Origin: Eunapius fragilis
Taxonomy: Eukaryota; Porifera; Demospongiae; Spongillida; Spongillidae
Assembly (NCBI GenBank): GCA_963681505.1
Contig: OY811981.1
Location: 5,425,727 to 5,489,726, forward strand
Direction: 5' to 3'
Length of the DNA stretch: 64,000 bases
Both the position numbers and the translations under genes were made by a program. Positions within the stretch are counted from its first letter, which is position 1. Every line of letters begins with the position of its first letter. This document shows positions 52,301-59,268 of the stretch, piece by piece. A model generated the notes under the pieces. That model did not search any database. It was not told where the DNA came from and saw only the letters and a program-made list of their open reading frames with translations.

Positions 52301-55050
52301 ATTGCCAAAATAGTATTAGCAGCATTAGTCACATGGCCAGTGCGTGTTTTAAAGGGCAACCACATGTTTATAGTATCACAGGTGTCCCTAAATAGCTCCA
52401 GCAAGACTGGACTGTAGCAGTTCTATTATGACATCAAACGATATGTGCTAAGTAAATTAAGAACATGCCAAACCAGAATGAGCCATGTGCCAAACTCATC
52501 TACGTCGAAATGGATACATCAGAACACAATAATAAATAATGCAACACACGACCCACTTTGTTTCCTTATCAAGTTGTTGGCAGCCATCAATCACCCTGAT
52601 GTAGCAACCAAGGTCCTTTAGGTCTCTGTCAATTCCAAATACAGCACACCATTACTAATAAAGGGTCTGTTCACACCCACCCACATACCTCTCTGCGTCC
52701 ATCTTTAGGTCATGTGACACACTGAACCAGATGTGTTTGCATCTTCCCCGAGCGTAGTTATCCAAAATTATTGCAGCAATCTGTGTGCAGTACCCAAAAG
52801 TATTGCAGCAATCTGTGCATGCTCACATGTGCACACATGTACTCATATGCCAGGGTACTGGTATTCACATTACCACACAACACAGGATAATGGTAGTTAC
52901 TAACTTTTGTGCAATGTAATTTTAAAATGTACTCCTTGTTTACTTATTTTTTGATTCAGTACATTCATTGATATGCAGAGCTCCAACATGTGTATGCAGT
53001 GTGTCTTAAAACAGACACATCTCAAATGGGGAGCACGTCACACCAGATCAGAAAATGATGACACGTTAAATGTTTGCAATCAAAGGCACAGAAATTAACC
53101 ATGCACACATACAGACCACACACACAGATACACACATATATACACAAGTACACAGATATACACACACAGATACACATACAGATATACAAAGTACACATAT
53201 ATACAAACTTATACACATATATACACAAGTACACAGATATACACACACAGATATACACACAGATATACACACGCACCTGCCGTCCCTTTCCAACTCCAGC
53301 ACCATCTCCAATGAAGAATCCCGCTCTGCTACCATCAGGCAGGAGGGTTAAGTGACGTTGACACTAATTGCGACATTAGAGTAACATTCTTTTAGCATGT
53401 TAAAATCTGCAATGTATGTTACCGCATGAAGGACACCTTCCAATTGAAGACTGCTCAGTTTTCCTACAAGTCCAAACATGGCAGTTGTGATTCACAATGA
53501 CTCATACAATATAAACATTCAACATACATGCACACACACACACACACACATACACACACACACATAATACATGGGAATTACTGGATTATACCATTGCGTT
53601 GGGTATCGCACAGTGATGCCATGTTATATGCCTGACACAGTTACACCATTCTCCTTGACTCAGTTTTCTCGTCTTTCTGGAGGGTCCCGATCTGTGTTTA
53701 TTAGCTTTAATCATCAAAAAGCCCAACTCAACTTATACAGTTCTTCGTGTCCAAGTCTAACTTTAAGCATAAGTAGTAGTTTAATAAGCGCTTGGTAAGC
53801 AGAGGGGAAATGAGTTACTTGTGGAACCATCCCATGCTAAGCACGTTGTAGGCCTATTCTGAAGCTTATTAATAAAAGATAAATGCTTGGCTTGTATGGT
53901 ACAGTTCAGGCGTAAACTGTGAGTTTTTCTAACAGAAATGATTTGTAGCATTAATCTTCATTGGCTATGAGTGAGTGAGCACTGTGTGTCGTGGAATGGT
54001 AGGATGTCCGGGAAAAAAGTTTCTACCAGTACCAATCTTCTCATTGCTAGTTTCATCACCAAACGTTTTCTCAAGGCCAACATTAGCGTGATGGCAAAAA
54101 ATTTAAATTCACTTGGAATGTACTTCTGTTAAGAAAAACTATTTTCCCCTCACTCTTGAAAAATTTCTTAAACCCGAGTGTTCCCCTAAGCAAGGGATCT
54201 TCAAGTATTCCGCCATAAATGCTTTATAATGTGATTGTGTCAAGCATTGAACCAATTTTTTTCTGGGGCATTTTGCATCACATAATAGCAGCACTTGCAT
54301 GTAACCACGTACACTATTATTACCTGTCAACAACAACCCTTCAGGAAGAGACTGCCAAAGGTCGTAGTGAGCAGGTGGCAGAGGCACATCCTGCAGTAAT
54401 TGAAGGTGAGAAGTGTTAAAATACAAATATGTTGCAAGGAAAAACAGTGACTTACAGCCAGAGAAGCAGCTTCCACAACATCTGCAGGATGGGGTAGGGC
54501 TTTTGAAAACACAGGGTTGGTGTTCAAGTACTGCATGAACACCTGCTTACTGAAAGTTCCCACGATATCTGACTAGCACATATCAGTACACACCCACCGA
54601 CACACCCACACCCACATACCACACCCACATGCACACCCACACACACACCTCACCACTCACACACACACACACACTCACACACCACTCACCCACACACACA
54701 CACACACCTTGTGGCTTGATGCACCTCCTCCTTGGCCATCTTACTTATCTCCTCCTGCTCCGGTGTAGGCGGTGCGGTCGCCTGGACTCGTTGAAGTAAG
54801 ACCTTTCCCGACGACGTAACCGTCAGGTCGGAGCGCGGGTGAGATGCGCTTCCCGCTCCTCCCATGGCCTTGGCCAGCTGCTGAGCTTTAAGCATGCGGT
54901 TAAGGGCCTGTATCTGGCGGGTTCGAGTGTCTGCTGGGAGGGTAATGAAGAGGGTAGAACTGGTTCTACCTCACATCGAGTGGGCTTACCGTTAACAGCG
55001 GAAACATTCTGACTCGAGCTCGGGACTTGACTCGAAGGCAGGTCAGACAT
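23405..55050 (-). CDS. SBNO: Strawberry notch homologue (SBNO), helicase-like transcriptional regulator
   Basis: Twenty-nine coding exons were traced by splice sites and phase (exon 1 first): 54990-55050, 54706-54933, 54456-54568, 54324-54390, 53423-53463, 53277-53363, 52689-52780, 52557-52625, 49642-49781, 46473-46635, 31760-31994, 31524-31591, 31348-31458, 30931-31024, 30744-30863, 30612-30685, 30396-30552, 30031-30091, 27919-28048, 27664-27749, 26904-27019, 26810-26842, 26574-26687, 24979-25142, 24727-24903, 24551-24633, 24410-24493, 24087-24334, 23405-24016. They sum to 3,828 bp, giving 1,275 residues and a stop. The order follows animal SBNO1/2: Walker [15 protein letters not shown] box, SAT motif, motif [10 protein letters not shown], and the SBNO C-terminal domain. 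SBNO proteins are nuclear superfamily 2 helicase-like co-regulators acting downstream of Notch and other signals. The oddities are a 14.5-kb intron 10 and a UBZ4-bearing last exon. Least certain borders: the exon 2 donor (inside a GT run) and exon 22 (33 bp). Confidence 0.92.
24087..25142 (-). CDS. SBNO: SBNO exons 24-28 (C-terminal SBNO domain)
   Basis: Exon 24 (24979-25142) reads [12 protein letters not shown]. Exon 25 (24727-24903) has [12 protein letters not shown], exon 26 (24551-24633) RPNTGQSF, exon 27 (24410-24493) a Cys-rich [13 protein letters not shown], and exon 28 (24087-24334) [15 protein letters not shown] and [11 protein letters not shown]. Each block has a counterpart, in order, in animal SBNO1. 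All intron phases match, and introns are short (57-91 bp) apart from those of 145 and 75 bp around exon 25 and its neighbours. Confidence 0.88.
25302..25848. mobile_element. Foldback element in SBNO intron 23
   Basis: Arms of about 210 bp, starting GGTAATCGTATACTGCAGTA at the left and ending TACTGTAGTAATG... in reverse at the right, are inverted copies with roughly 10-15% difference. The centre (about 25520-25618) contains CCTGGGAATGAGGCTA, which looks like the end of a Mutator-like MITE inserted in the loop. A C25 tract lies just outside the right end (25869-25893). Confidence 0.75.
26574..27019 (-). CDS. SBNO: SBNO exons 21-23
   Basis: Exon 21 (26904-27019) has [13 protein letters not shown] and [13 protein letters not shown]. 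Exon 22 (26810-26842) is a 33-bp exon, [11 protein letters not shown]. Exon 23 (26574-26687) has [14 protein letters not shown]. These match the SBNO blocks GALTHGDRRA, the GVG segment and FLNRILGMEVHQQN. Exon 22 is the least certain: its donor could be five bases upstream with an extra micro-exon, but the version given keeps phase without one. Confidence 0.85.
27664..28048 (-). CDS. SBNO: SBNO exons 19-20 (helicase motif VI)
   Basis: Exon 19 (27919-28048) encodes [17 protein letters not shown] and [11 protein letters not shown], the motif VI arginine-finger region. Exon 20 (27664-27749) encodes [20 protein letters not shown]. The intron between holds a long GT dinucleotide repeat. Confidence 0.92.
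27795..27856. repeat. (GT)n microsatellite in SBNO intron 19
   Basis: About 27 GT units, with slightly impure edges. Open frames reading Cys-Val or Thr-His repeats here are artefacts. Confidence 0.95.
28108..29208. mobile_element. TTAA-flanked TIR element (piggyBac/Kolobok-like), 1.1 kb
   Basis: Inverted ends CACCGGATCCGTGAAAATC and GATTTTCACGGACCCGGTG are flanked by TTAA on both sides (28104-28107 and 29209-29212). Similarity between the ends extends about 75 bp inward (GGAAAATTAGTC). TTAA duplication is typical of piggyBac and Kolobok elements. No transposase was recognised; the 117-codon frame at 28587-28940 shows no domain. It lies in SBNO intron 18. Confidence 0.8.
28468..28545. mobile_element. 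Diverged Mutator-like MITE remnant
   Basis: CCTCGTGCCCAGAC at the left and GGTCTGGGTATGTGACTA at the right resemble the ends of the elements at 15068 and 19003 with several changes. It is nested inside the TTAA element. No target duplication could be verified. Confidence 0.45.
30031..31024 (-). CDS. SBNO: SBNO exons 14-18
   Basis: Exon 14 (30931-31024) has [11 protein letters not shown], and exon 15 (30744-30863) has [17 protein letters not shown] and EHFP. Exon 16 (30612-30685) is a short linker, [10 protein letters not shown]. Exon 17 (30396-30552) has [20 protein letters not shown], and exon 18 (30031-30091) has [16 protein letters not shown]. The order and motifs match SBNO1, but the long charged linker of vertebrate SBNO1 between FVS..HFP and DELIDELGG is nearly absent here. 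Confidence 0.92.
31258..31327. repeat. (CA)n microsatellite in SBNO intron 13
   Basis: A CA repeat with one CACCACA interruption near 31283. Confidence 0.95.
31348..31994 (-). CDS. SBNO: SBNO exons 11-13
   Basis: Exon 11 (31760-31994) carries [20 protein letters not shown] and GLWGEG, including the SAT motif and the most diagnostic SBNO block. Exon 12 (31524-31591) has [18 protein letters not shown]. Exon 13 (31348-31458) has [12 protein letters not shown]. All three join in phase with consensus sites. Confidence 0.95.
32046..32583. repeat. ~35-bp minisatellite with 70-bp higher order
   Basis: Alternating units CACCAGCACCCACCTCCATC and CACCAGCACCCACCCCCATC, linked by AATGGTGGGGTTAG or AATTGTGGTAGGCTTAG, give a dimeric repeat. 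It lies in SBNO intron 10, about 50 bp upstream (transcript sense) of exon 11. Confidence 0.9.
32879..33118 (+). CDS. Unrecognised ORF, probably transposon-derived
   Basis: A 79-residue frame contains [20 protein letters not shown]. It is preceded (32620-32875) by a charged Lys/Arg-rich frame with stops that looks like the N-terminal coiled region of the same protein. I recognise no family. It lies antisense in SBNO intron 10 among other repeat debris. Confidence 0.25.
   Translation: MATRLISSQQDSCSNTGERVKLASMGMANIELTFDMDGNCHEILTNAMKGCGGFTLLVQIGGQLINIITVKFLRDVRGY
33582..35805 (+). pseudogene. Reverse transcriptase element (RVT_1 type), broken
   Basis: The upstream part has [19 protein letters not shown] (33678-33734) and a Ser/Pro/Gln-rich stretch. 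A middle part reads [20 protein letters not shown] and [20 protein letters not shown]. The reverse transcriptase proper includes [36 protein letters not shown] and [17 protein letters not shown] blocks (35085-35570), then [18 protein letters not shown] (35707-35760). Frame changes near 34120, 35060 and 35570 break it. I associate this RT with an abundant cnidarian/sponge retroelement of uncertain class. The catalytic segment is inverted (35806-35954). Confidence 0.65.
35806..35954 (-). pseudogene. Inverted fragment carrying the RT catalytic motif
   Basis: The plus-strand RT reads to NECLELL and stops making sense. The next segment of the same protein is found on the minus strand: [13 protein letters not shown], then [20 protein letters not shown]. 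The expected catalytic Tyr-x-Asp-Asp is FLDGG here. The junction GAGCTGCTCAT reads sensibly in both orientations, suggesting an inversion at microhomology. Confidence 0.6.
35955..36790. repeat. Segmental repeat copy A
   Basis: Shares long blocks with 38160-39160 (copy B) and 40632-41740 (copy C). The blocks include CAGTTGGGTGAGGGACACG, GATGCCCTGCATGGAAGG, ACACCTGTGTGAGCTCCAGC, AAATACACCGACGTTATT, ACCTACAAAACATG and the GGTGGTGGTGGTGGATG stretch. In copies B and C one frame reads [19 protein letters not shown], which I take as the C-terminal part of the same RT element. Confidence 0.75.
36803..37450 (+). CDS. SANT/Myb-like domain ORF with Pro-rich tail
   Basis: The N-terminal part reads [20 protein letters not shown] then [14 protein letters not shown], matching the SANT/Myb pattern: an aromatic-led helix, a turn, then a recognition helix with TSQV. 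Trp-Ser-Asp just upstream (36788-36796) supplies the expected first Trp. A Ser/Pro-rich linker follows, then a [13 protein letters not shown] repeat that recurs near 38160 and 40650. It may be a transposon accessory DNA-binding protein. The sense start is uncertain. Confidence 0.45.
   Translation: MEVERFKEAVRKIGWKYNKELAKLVGMRSTSQVAAFKTCFARNNPLWVMENVPMYTPPQSASTRSSGPTTPSSVSSSIGKRREDVVTPELPFQPPPLLLPAGPMDPTPSPSGWDLIMRQGDPVNTSHKVTKLVGQGQLDIPNPATIAAGVQQMPTPGPDSLPTPGPSSANQQGSLPYGWGQAFDMVSLGICCRYSPISCFSKTYNVVISDTPKLT
37835..38130 (+). pseudogene. hAT-type (52 kDa repressor/ZMYM-like) transposase fragment
   Basis: Contains [34 protein letters not shown] and [15 protein letters not shown], blocks typical of hAT-derived proteins of the DUF4371/zinc-finger MYM group (CxxHxLNL and TRW motifs). 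The hATC domain is missing: the sequence runs straight into segmental repeat B at about 38145. A 5' truncation is also likely. Confidence 0.75.
38160..39160. repeat. Segmental repeat copy B
   Basis: Direct repeat of copy C (40632-41740), largely colinear over about 1 kb from CCCACACCAGGCCCATCATG to GGTTTCTCAAACAC. The two copies bracket the p53-family gene. All frames through the first 300 bp are unusually open on both strands (e.g. 38139-38450 minus), so I could not decide whether any of it is coding. Confidence 0.75.
39304..40571 (+). CDS. p53/p63/p73-family DNA-binding-domain protein
   Basis: Eight exons with consistent GT-AG introns of 50-180 bp: 39304-39310, 39372-39457, 39638-39663, 39757-39841, 39896-39965, 40017-40217, 40280-40391, 40442-40571. 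They total 717 bp, giving 238 residues. The N-terminus is short and acidic ([14 protein letters not shown]), like a minimal transactivation segment. The DNA-binding domain follows p53 order: [38 protein letters not shown] (first zinc Cys and His, one residue wider); [28 protein letters not shown] (third zinc Cys); LFSLERD; and [15 protein letters not shown], nearly identical to the p53 IRVC.CPGRDR block. The fourth zinc Cys and the p53 R248 region are not conserved. No tetramerisation domain is encoded before the stop. The gene lies antisense in SBNO intron 10, between direct repeats B and C. Confidence 0.85.
40632..41740. repeat. Segmental repeat copy C
   Basis: Starts CCAGCAAATGCCCACACCAG, as at 37253, and is colinear with copy B from CCCACACCAGGCCCATCATG. 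It continues beyond B's end with CTCCTCAATTATCATTCAACC, as in copy A. If the p53 gene used a donor at 40521 and an acceptor at about 40613, translation would run into this repeat for about 80 codons. Confidence 0.75.
41741..42436. other. No supported gene
   Basis: Contains short minus-strand frames (42008-42190, 42225-42446) without recognisable domains. It may be the 5' part of the decayed gypsy fragment that follows. Confidence 0.4.
42437..42868 (+). pseudogene. Second gypsy remnant: gag zinc knuckle
   Basis: Begins with a Lys/Arg-rich stretch. Near 42673-42717 it has [14 protein letters not shown], a CCHC zinc knuckle whose first Cys is replaced by Trp. Another gypsy-like segment (43380-43720) lies downstream. 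RT and integrase are missing between them. Confidence 0.55.
42959..43078 (+). pseudogene. Orphan protein kinase exon
   Basis: A 120-bp segment bounded by ATACAG and GTAAGAG encodes [21 protein letters not shown] and SDIM, the kinase helix plus catalytic loop. The conserved HRD is HHD here and the expected N after KPS is D. No neighbouring exon of a kinase is visible, so it is a captured or duplicated gene fragment lying between two gypsy remnants, antisense in SBNO intron 10. Confidence 0.6.
43380..43720 (+). pseudogene. Second gypsy remnant: integrase tail
   Basis: [15 protein letters not shown] (43390-43434) matches the integrase C-terminal block seen at 19140. It is followed by an acidic Pro/Ala-rich tail to a stop at 43643. 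A purine-rich GAAAGGAGGGAGTGG lies just before TGTAATGTAATAG near 43715, which may be a polypurine tract and LTR start. Confidence 0.5.
43740..46472. other. SBNO intron 10 distal part: transposon debris
   Basis: 44189-44419 encodes [20 protein letters not shown], weakly like hAT-derived proteins. Near 44893-44955 the sequence reads [18 protein letters not shown], reminiscent of the catalytic region of Crypton/DIRS tyrosine recombinases. 45046-45100 ([17 protein letters not shown]) fits the N-terminal helical domain of the same family but comes in the wrong order. 45580-45660 holds a short tandem repeat (ACATAGGGATGGTAC). None is intact. Confidence 0.35.
46473..46635 (-). CDS. SBNO: SBNO exon 10 (DECH box)
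   Basis: Starts after CACCTCAG and ends before GTAAGC. It encodes [20 protein letters not shown] followed by [13 protein letters not shown], helicase motif II (DECH) with the SBNO-specific KAK. It is separated from exon 11 by about 14.5 kb, yet the junction codon is intact and no SBNO sequence is missing between them. Confidence 0.93.
46871..49325. repeat. Complex inverted-repeat region in SBNO intron 9
   Basis: AAATTTCCAATTCTCCTTATAG (46874-46895) is inverted at 48631-48652, and CGCGACACCATCGAGGAAGT (48665-48684) is inverted at 49296-49315. Five copies of a near-palindromic 16-mer, ATCCTTATTTAAGGAT or its reverse, occur at 47331, 47497, 47520, 48514 and 48534, two pairs being head-to-head. 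Open frames at 48156-48474 are open on both strands and have no domain. Confidence 0.6.
49642..49781 (-). CDS. SBNO: SBNO exon 9
   Basis: Encodes [20 protein letters not shown], the SBNO block equivalent to GVIFATYSSLI, followed by a charged insert. The donor is GTAAGT at 49636-49641; an earlier GTATGG would break the phase with exon 10. Confidence 0.9.
49968..52226. repeat. 2.2-kb VNTR, 17-bp unit
   Basis: Roughly 130 copies of CACTGTGCAGACTCCTA, with variants TGTGTAG, AGTGTAG and TTCTA. A separate marker, TGCACTGATACACACATACAG, recurs near 50035, 50668, 50888 and 52206, giving a higher-order structure. A truncated TACACTCC unit recurs many times. Because 17 is not a multiple of three, open frames last only where indels compensate. 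The array lies in SBNO intron 8. Confidence 0.97.
52557..53463 (-). CDS. SBNO: SBNO exons 5-8 (Walker A)
   Basis: Exon 5 (53423-53463, 41 bp) reads [13 protein letters not shown]. Exon 6 (53277-53363) reads [15 protein letters not shown] then [14 protein letters not shown], the SBNO Walker A. Exon 7 (52689-52780) reads [13 protein letters not shown] and [15 protein letters not shown], and exon 8 (52557-52625) reads [14 protein letters not shown]. All phases agree with the SBNO order. Confidence 0.93.
53110..53272. repeat. ACACAGATATAC-type microsatellite
   Basis: Degenerate AC/AT repeats abutting exon 6's donor in SBNO intron 6. The 80-90-codon open frames on both strands are artefacts of the repeat. 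Confidence 0.9.
54324..55050 (-). CDS. SBNO: SBNO exons 1-4 (N-terminus)
   Basis: Exon 1 (54990-55050) starts [14 protein letters not shown]. Exon 2 (54706-54933) is Gln/Lys-rich ([20 protein letters not shown]), ending inside a GT repeat so that its donor is ambiguous. Exon 3 (54456-54568) has [14 protein letters not shown] and exon 4 (54324-54390) has [13 protein letters not shown], matching the SBNO blocks HPD.VVE.SSL and W. The N-terminal part before the helicase is much shorter than in vertebrate SBNO1. The ATG at 55050 is the first in frame after an upstream stop. Confidence 0.85.
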
Positions 55051-56781
55051 ATTAACCGCTCGACTATTATTAAGGCCGCACGTGTTCTGTTTAAAAATTT
55101 TGTTTCAATTAACCACTATTGTAAAGTATCGTACACTTCTGTTATGTGGTTGGATTTTGTGGGCGGGGCTAGTGTGCTTCAGCCACACATTCCTTGCTTG
55201 GAACCAATGCGCCTGTATCACCAAAGGACTTCTTTGTGCGTGAACACAGATATAGATGCCGAAAATCAAAATCATTCACTCCAGTAAAATGCATGACTAA
55301 CAGACCAGTCAAGTTTTTGACAACCAAAATTGTGAGACTATGAAATTATATTATAGCTCCAGTAACGTATATACCCAAACAGACTGTTTTTAAGCGTTTC
55401 TACTGTACTGCCATGTTTCCTGTTTTGGCATTTTCATTTTCTACCAGATCTCGGGATGGTTTGAATTTAAAACATAGCTTAGAAATACTTGAGAGTGTAC
55501 CTCCAAGACTGAGACAGTACCTGCGGGTGCCTTGTGTAAACGCACCATGCATGCTGAAACCCTCTAGATCTCCCTCTTTCGCCTAGTGTATCTGGATAGG
55601 CAAACGCCACATGCAGTTTATAATTTTATATGTATACTGATATTGGCCTCAAGCATGCACTTTTAAGAAATGATTAATATAGACCATTATATTAATTATG
55701 CGTGAGATTCTGGGGATGAGTGTGAGACAAAATGCATGAGACCTGACAGGTCTGGTCTCAACTCAGTTGCCTTCTACACTGTTATGTTTTTAAATCCAAT
55801 GTGCGAGCTCACCTCCAAACTGTCATTACGTACTACCTTTGATGCTCATATAAATGTACCGTACGAATTTGACGCGCTTATACAGCACTCATACATGAAG
55901 ATACGTAGCCGGAATTTTAACTCGACGGGTTGGCGAACTTAATTTGTACACGTGGCAACGAGAACACCAAAACGGTTCGGTTTAATAAGAGAAGAATGGT
56001 GCATGGAACACGTTTGTAAGAGATTTGAAAGAAAAGCGTGGTACGGTTGCGAAGATAATTTTTTTTACAGATTTATAACCCCGTGACTATGTAATGATAA
56101 TTTGATGAGCCCTTTACGTAGTCACGTGATATCAGTTGGGAAGCTGCTATATGACCAAATCGTAACTTGTAAGTTTTACTCTCAAACCAGATTGAGTGTA
56201 ATTACTCCAGTCTATTTTGCATATATAATTAGTGCATGTATAGTAATTCACCGCATGCGGTAAATATCTTAATTGAGCAACAGATCTAGAAGGATTGTGT
56301 CTTCAGGTAACGATAACATATATACACATTTCTGCTACACTCATGCAAAACGAGATCCGTTGATACCGCCCTCTTTTACTTGGTAGTAGTTTGTACCACA
56401 TGCCATCCTCCTATGTACGGAAGCCTCAGCTGAATGTATAGGGCATCGCCGTGTTAGTGGAGAGAAGATGGTGGGCGTGGTTGTAAGGGTCGCGCTTACA
56501 CTGCACATGAATGCAGTCTATACATCCATGAATGCGTACATGTAAGCTGAGTGATAGTTTATTCATTAATAATTATACTATGCATGGCTCGCCGCCATGT
56601 CGCTCGGAGTTAGGCCTAGTTGTTACTGGCTTACTGCTGTTTTCTGCTGTTTATATAAAATAATTATATAGTTATTCTGGACTATGTACATGTATCCTAA
56701 CCCTCAAAGCTCGTTCAGTATTACCTACACTTCAATAATGTGCACGTGTAGGCATGCTTTTACAGTTATGTACCACAGGTG
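55051..56781. other. Intergenic region between divergent genes
   Basis: Contains the presumed promoter of SBNO, with a CACGTG near 55080. It also holds a repeat block (about 55760-56080) that is weakly similar to 59590-60030 on the far side of the membrane-protein gene (shared AATTTGACG.GCTTA.....CACTC and GAAAG.AAAGCG). No gene is supported. Confidence 0.5.
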
Positions 56782-59268
56782 ATGAAGCAAGTCATTGCAG
56801 CAACAATCCTGGTTGCATTATTTAATCAAGTAGGACTTACCTTAGCCGGCACAACACAGAACAGGAAGTGCACTGGTTGTCCTAATTTCAAGTCATATTT
56901 AACATGTGACCCACACTCATGTGACTGGTTGGTGTTAAACGGGTATTGGGCTGGAAACACCAGTTTGAATGGCTCACTCTTGGCTGGAGGGTGCCCCCTT
57001 GGTTACTGCTACTTCAATCAAACTAGTGAGTACCTATGGGTTCCTGCTGACATGGTTGGAATGATTGGTGACTTTGTGTGCAACAAGACAAATCGGATGG
57101 GAGTTCTGTGTGCACAATGCCTGCCTGGCTATGCATCGGCAATAAACTCAGACCTGTTTAATTGTGTTCCATGTGACAACCAAAATGAGAGAGTAAACTG
57201 GGTCTACTATATGTTATCTTTTTACATACCTCACTTTGTGGCCTTCATTATCATCATGCTGTTTAATATACGACTGACAACTGGACCCGTTAATGCCTTC
57301 ATACTATATGCTCAGGTCATCTCTACAACCCTTAACCTCAATGCACAAGGAGGTAGCCCCCTTGGTGTTGTGTATGGTAGTTATGCTGATAACTTCCAAC
57401 GATTTTATGAAACACCATATGACCTATTTAATCTCAACTTACTGTCTCATCTTGTTCAACCTTTTTGTTTGTCAAGGAGTTTAAACAACCTTGACATACT
57501 TGAATTGAAGTACTTAGAAGCATTGTTTCCAATATTGATGATCATTTTAACAACCCTTCTTTTAAGATGTCAGAGGCAATTGAAGATCAGAGTAAACTGC
57601 TGCAACTGCCAGAAAAGATATCGGATGGGAACATCTCTTGAGCATGCATTTGCTGCTTTCATCCTCCTAGCATACAATCGATTGTGTGAAATTACAATAT
57701 TTCTGATTACTCCTGTACGAGTAGTTGATAGTAATACCCAAACGGTAGAAAGGAGAGCTTATTTCAAGGGTGATTATCTTTACAATGATCCAAGCTACAC
57801 GTTGCGTTATAAACTACTGGCATATGTGTTTCTTGCTATACTAATCCTCTGGCCTATTGCACTCCTTCATTACCCTCTGCGATGGGTAGAAAGGTTCCTA
57901 TTGTTCAAAGTGACATGGTTAAAGAGGGTGTATCCAGCCGCAAAGATGGCCATTTTGCTTGACACATTCCAAGGATGTTTCAAGGACAACAGACGCTACT
58001 TCGCTGGACTGTATTTCGCACTTCGGCTACTGCTTTTTATTGCCTTCTATTTACCTGTTTTGCAAGAGCTGCTGCTGCAGCAGGTGTTGATAACTTTCTA
58101 TATATTTCTGATTGGCTTTCTACAACCGTACAAAAACAAACTCCTGAATCTTCTTGATACTCAGGTATGTTAAGACTGGCTACACAATATTTGGAATATG
58201 AATTTTCTGCAAATTCAAACATTACAACATGCCGCTTTTCTGTTTGGGTACTTCTAGTAGCTATTATATTAATACCAAATCTTTGTTCAATGATCCCGCA
58301 AATTAATTTAATTGATAGTTGTCATAGCAACCTTAGTAATTTATTGCATCGCGCTCCGAAATATGGGGGCGTTTCTTTACGTTTTCGCAAAACCCGGGTG
58401 ATTTAATATCGTTGTTTGTGGACAAAAACAGTTACACATTGTTTCCTTGATACTGGTCTAACTATTGTGGATGGGCACAACGCAATCTAACATCGTTTGC
58501 ATAAGTTGCACAACGAAAATGATGAATTTTGTGCTTAATTTTTTGCAGTTCTAATGTTTGTCTGCAAGCGCTCGAAGCGTTTCGAAATAGTGATCAAAAA
58601 GCCTAGTATAATGATTAAATGTGGGTATCCCAGAAGTAGATGAACTGCAGAAGCATGCGAAAAACTATTCTTTTATCGCCCGGGTTTTCAATTCTAACAT
58701 TAAGTCAATTATTTCACCGTGCGTAACCGTTGTCATGGAAACAACATTATACATTATTTTCGCGTTATCACTTCAAAGTGTACTGGACATTATTAATCTG
58801 TGGTAACGTCTGTGCATGAATATTTAAGAATAAACGCTTCATTTGGCAGCCATTTAATAATTTTAAGTGTAGTCAGTCTTAACATACCTGAGTATTTCTA
58901 TCTTTGGAAATATGGCTATTATCAATGTCCTTGAATTTTATTTAACAGCCACTAATCAGAGGGAAACAGATAGTACACCTCTGAAGATCTGTGTGATTTT
59001 TGAATCGGTGCTAGTTTTCTTACCACTGATCTACCTTGTTGCCTTTCTGTCATGGAAATTAACGAGACGCTATCATGTAAATATCAGGAAATGGCTCTCA
59101 AGTTGTTATTTGAGTACAAGGAAAACTTACATACCTCCTACCAATGATGAAGAGCATTTCTTCGATGATGTGAACTATGTTATAATCACTGAACGTGCTG
59201 CTGAACTGCAAGGAAGGGGAAACGATGATAGCTCTGCTGCTAATACAACGGCTACCTCGACTCATTGA
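56782..59268 (+). CDS. Multi-pass membrane protein with Cys-rich ectodomain
   Basis: Two coding exons, 56782-58164 and 58873-59268, are joined in phase 0 (592 residues). A signal peptide (MKQVIAATILVALFNQVGLT) precedes a Cys-rich extracellular part with CTGCPNF, CDPHSCDW, GVLCAQCLPGY and C.PCD. About eight hydrophobic segments follow, with GPVNAFILYAQV, PFCLSRSLNNLDILELKY, LDTFQGCFKDNRRYFAGLY and QPYKNKLLNLLD, then a cytoplasmic acidic tail. I associate this architecture with a large family in sponges and other early animals whose function is not known to me. The intron is a TIR transposon (58160-58892). The ATG at 56782 begins the signal peptide; a GTG at 56779 immediately precedes it. Confidence 0.8.
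58160..58892. mobile_element. TIR transposon acting as an intron
   Basis: Inverted ends CTCAGGTATGTTAAGACTG and CAGTCTTAACATACCTGAG are flanked by TA on both sides (58158-58159 and 58893-58894). Deleting it with one TA gives an uninterrupted membrane-protein frame (...LLDISIFGNM...). As inserted, its left repeat supplies the donor (CTCAG/GTATGT at 58165) and its right repeat the acceptor (GTGTAG at 58867-58872). The spliced frame stays open and gains nine codons encoded by the element's ends. No transposase was recognised inside. Confidence 0.8.

Noticed and set aside
53022..53355. 80-93-codon frames rich in Thr/His or Cys/Val/Tyr
   Set aside because: They read through a dinucleotide-like microsatellite next to SBNO exon 6.
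54823..55050. 75-codon unspliced reading from the SBNO start codon
   Set aside because: It reads through intron 1; splicing at 54990/54933 gives the continuous SBNO N-terminus.
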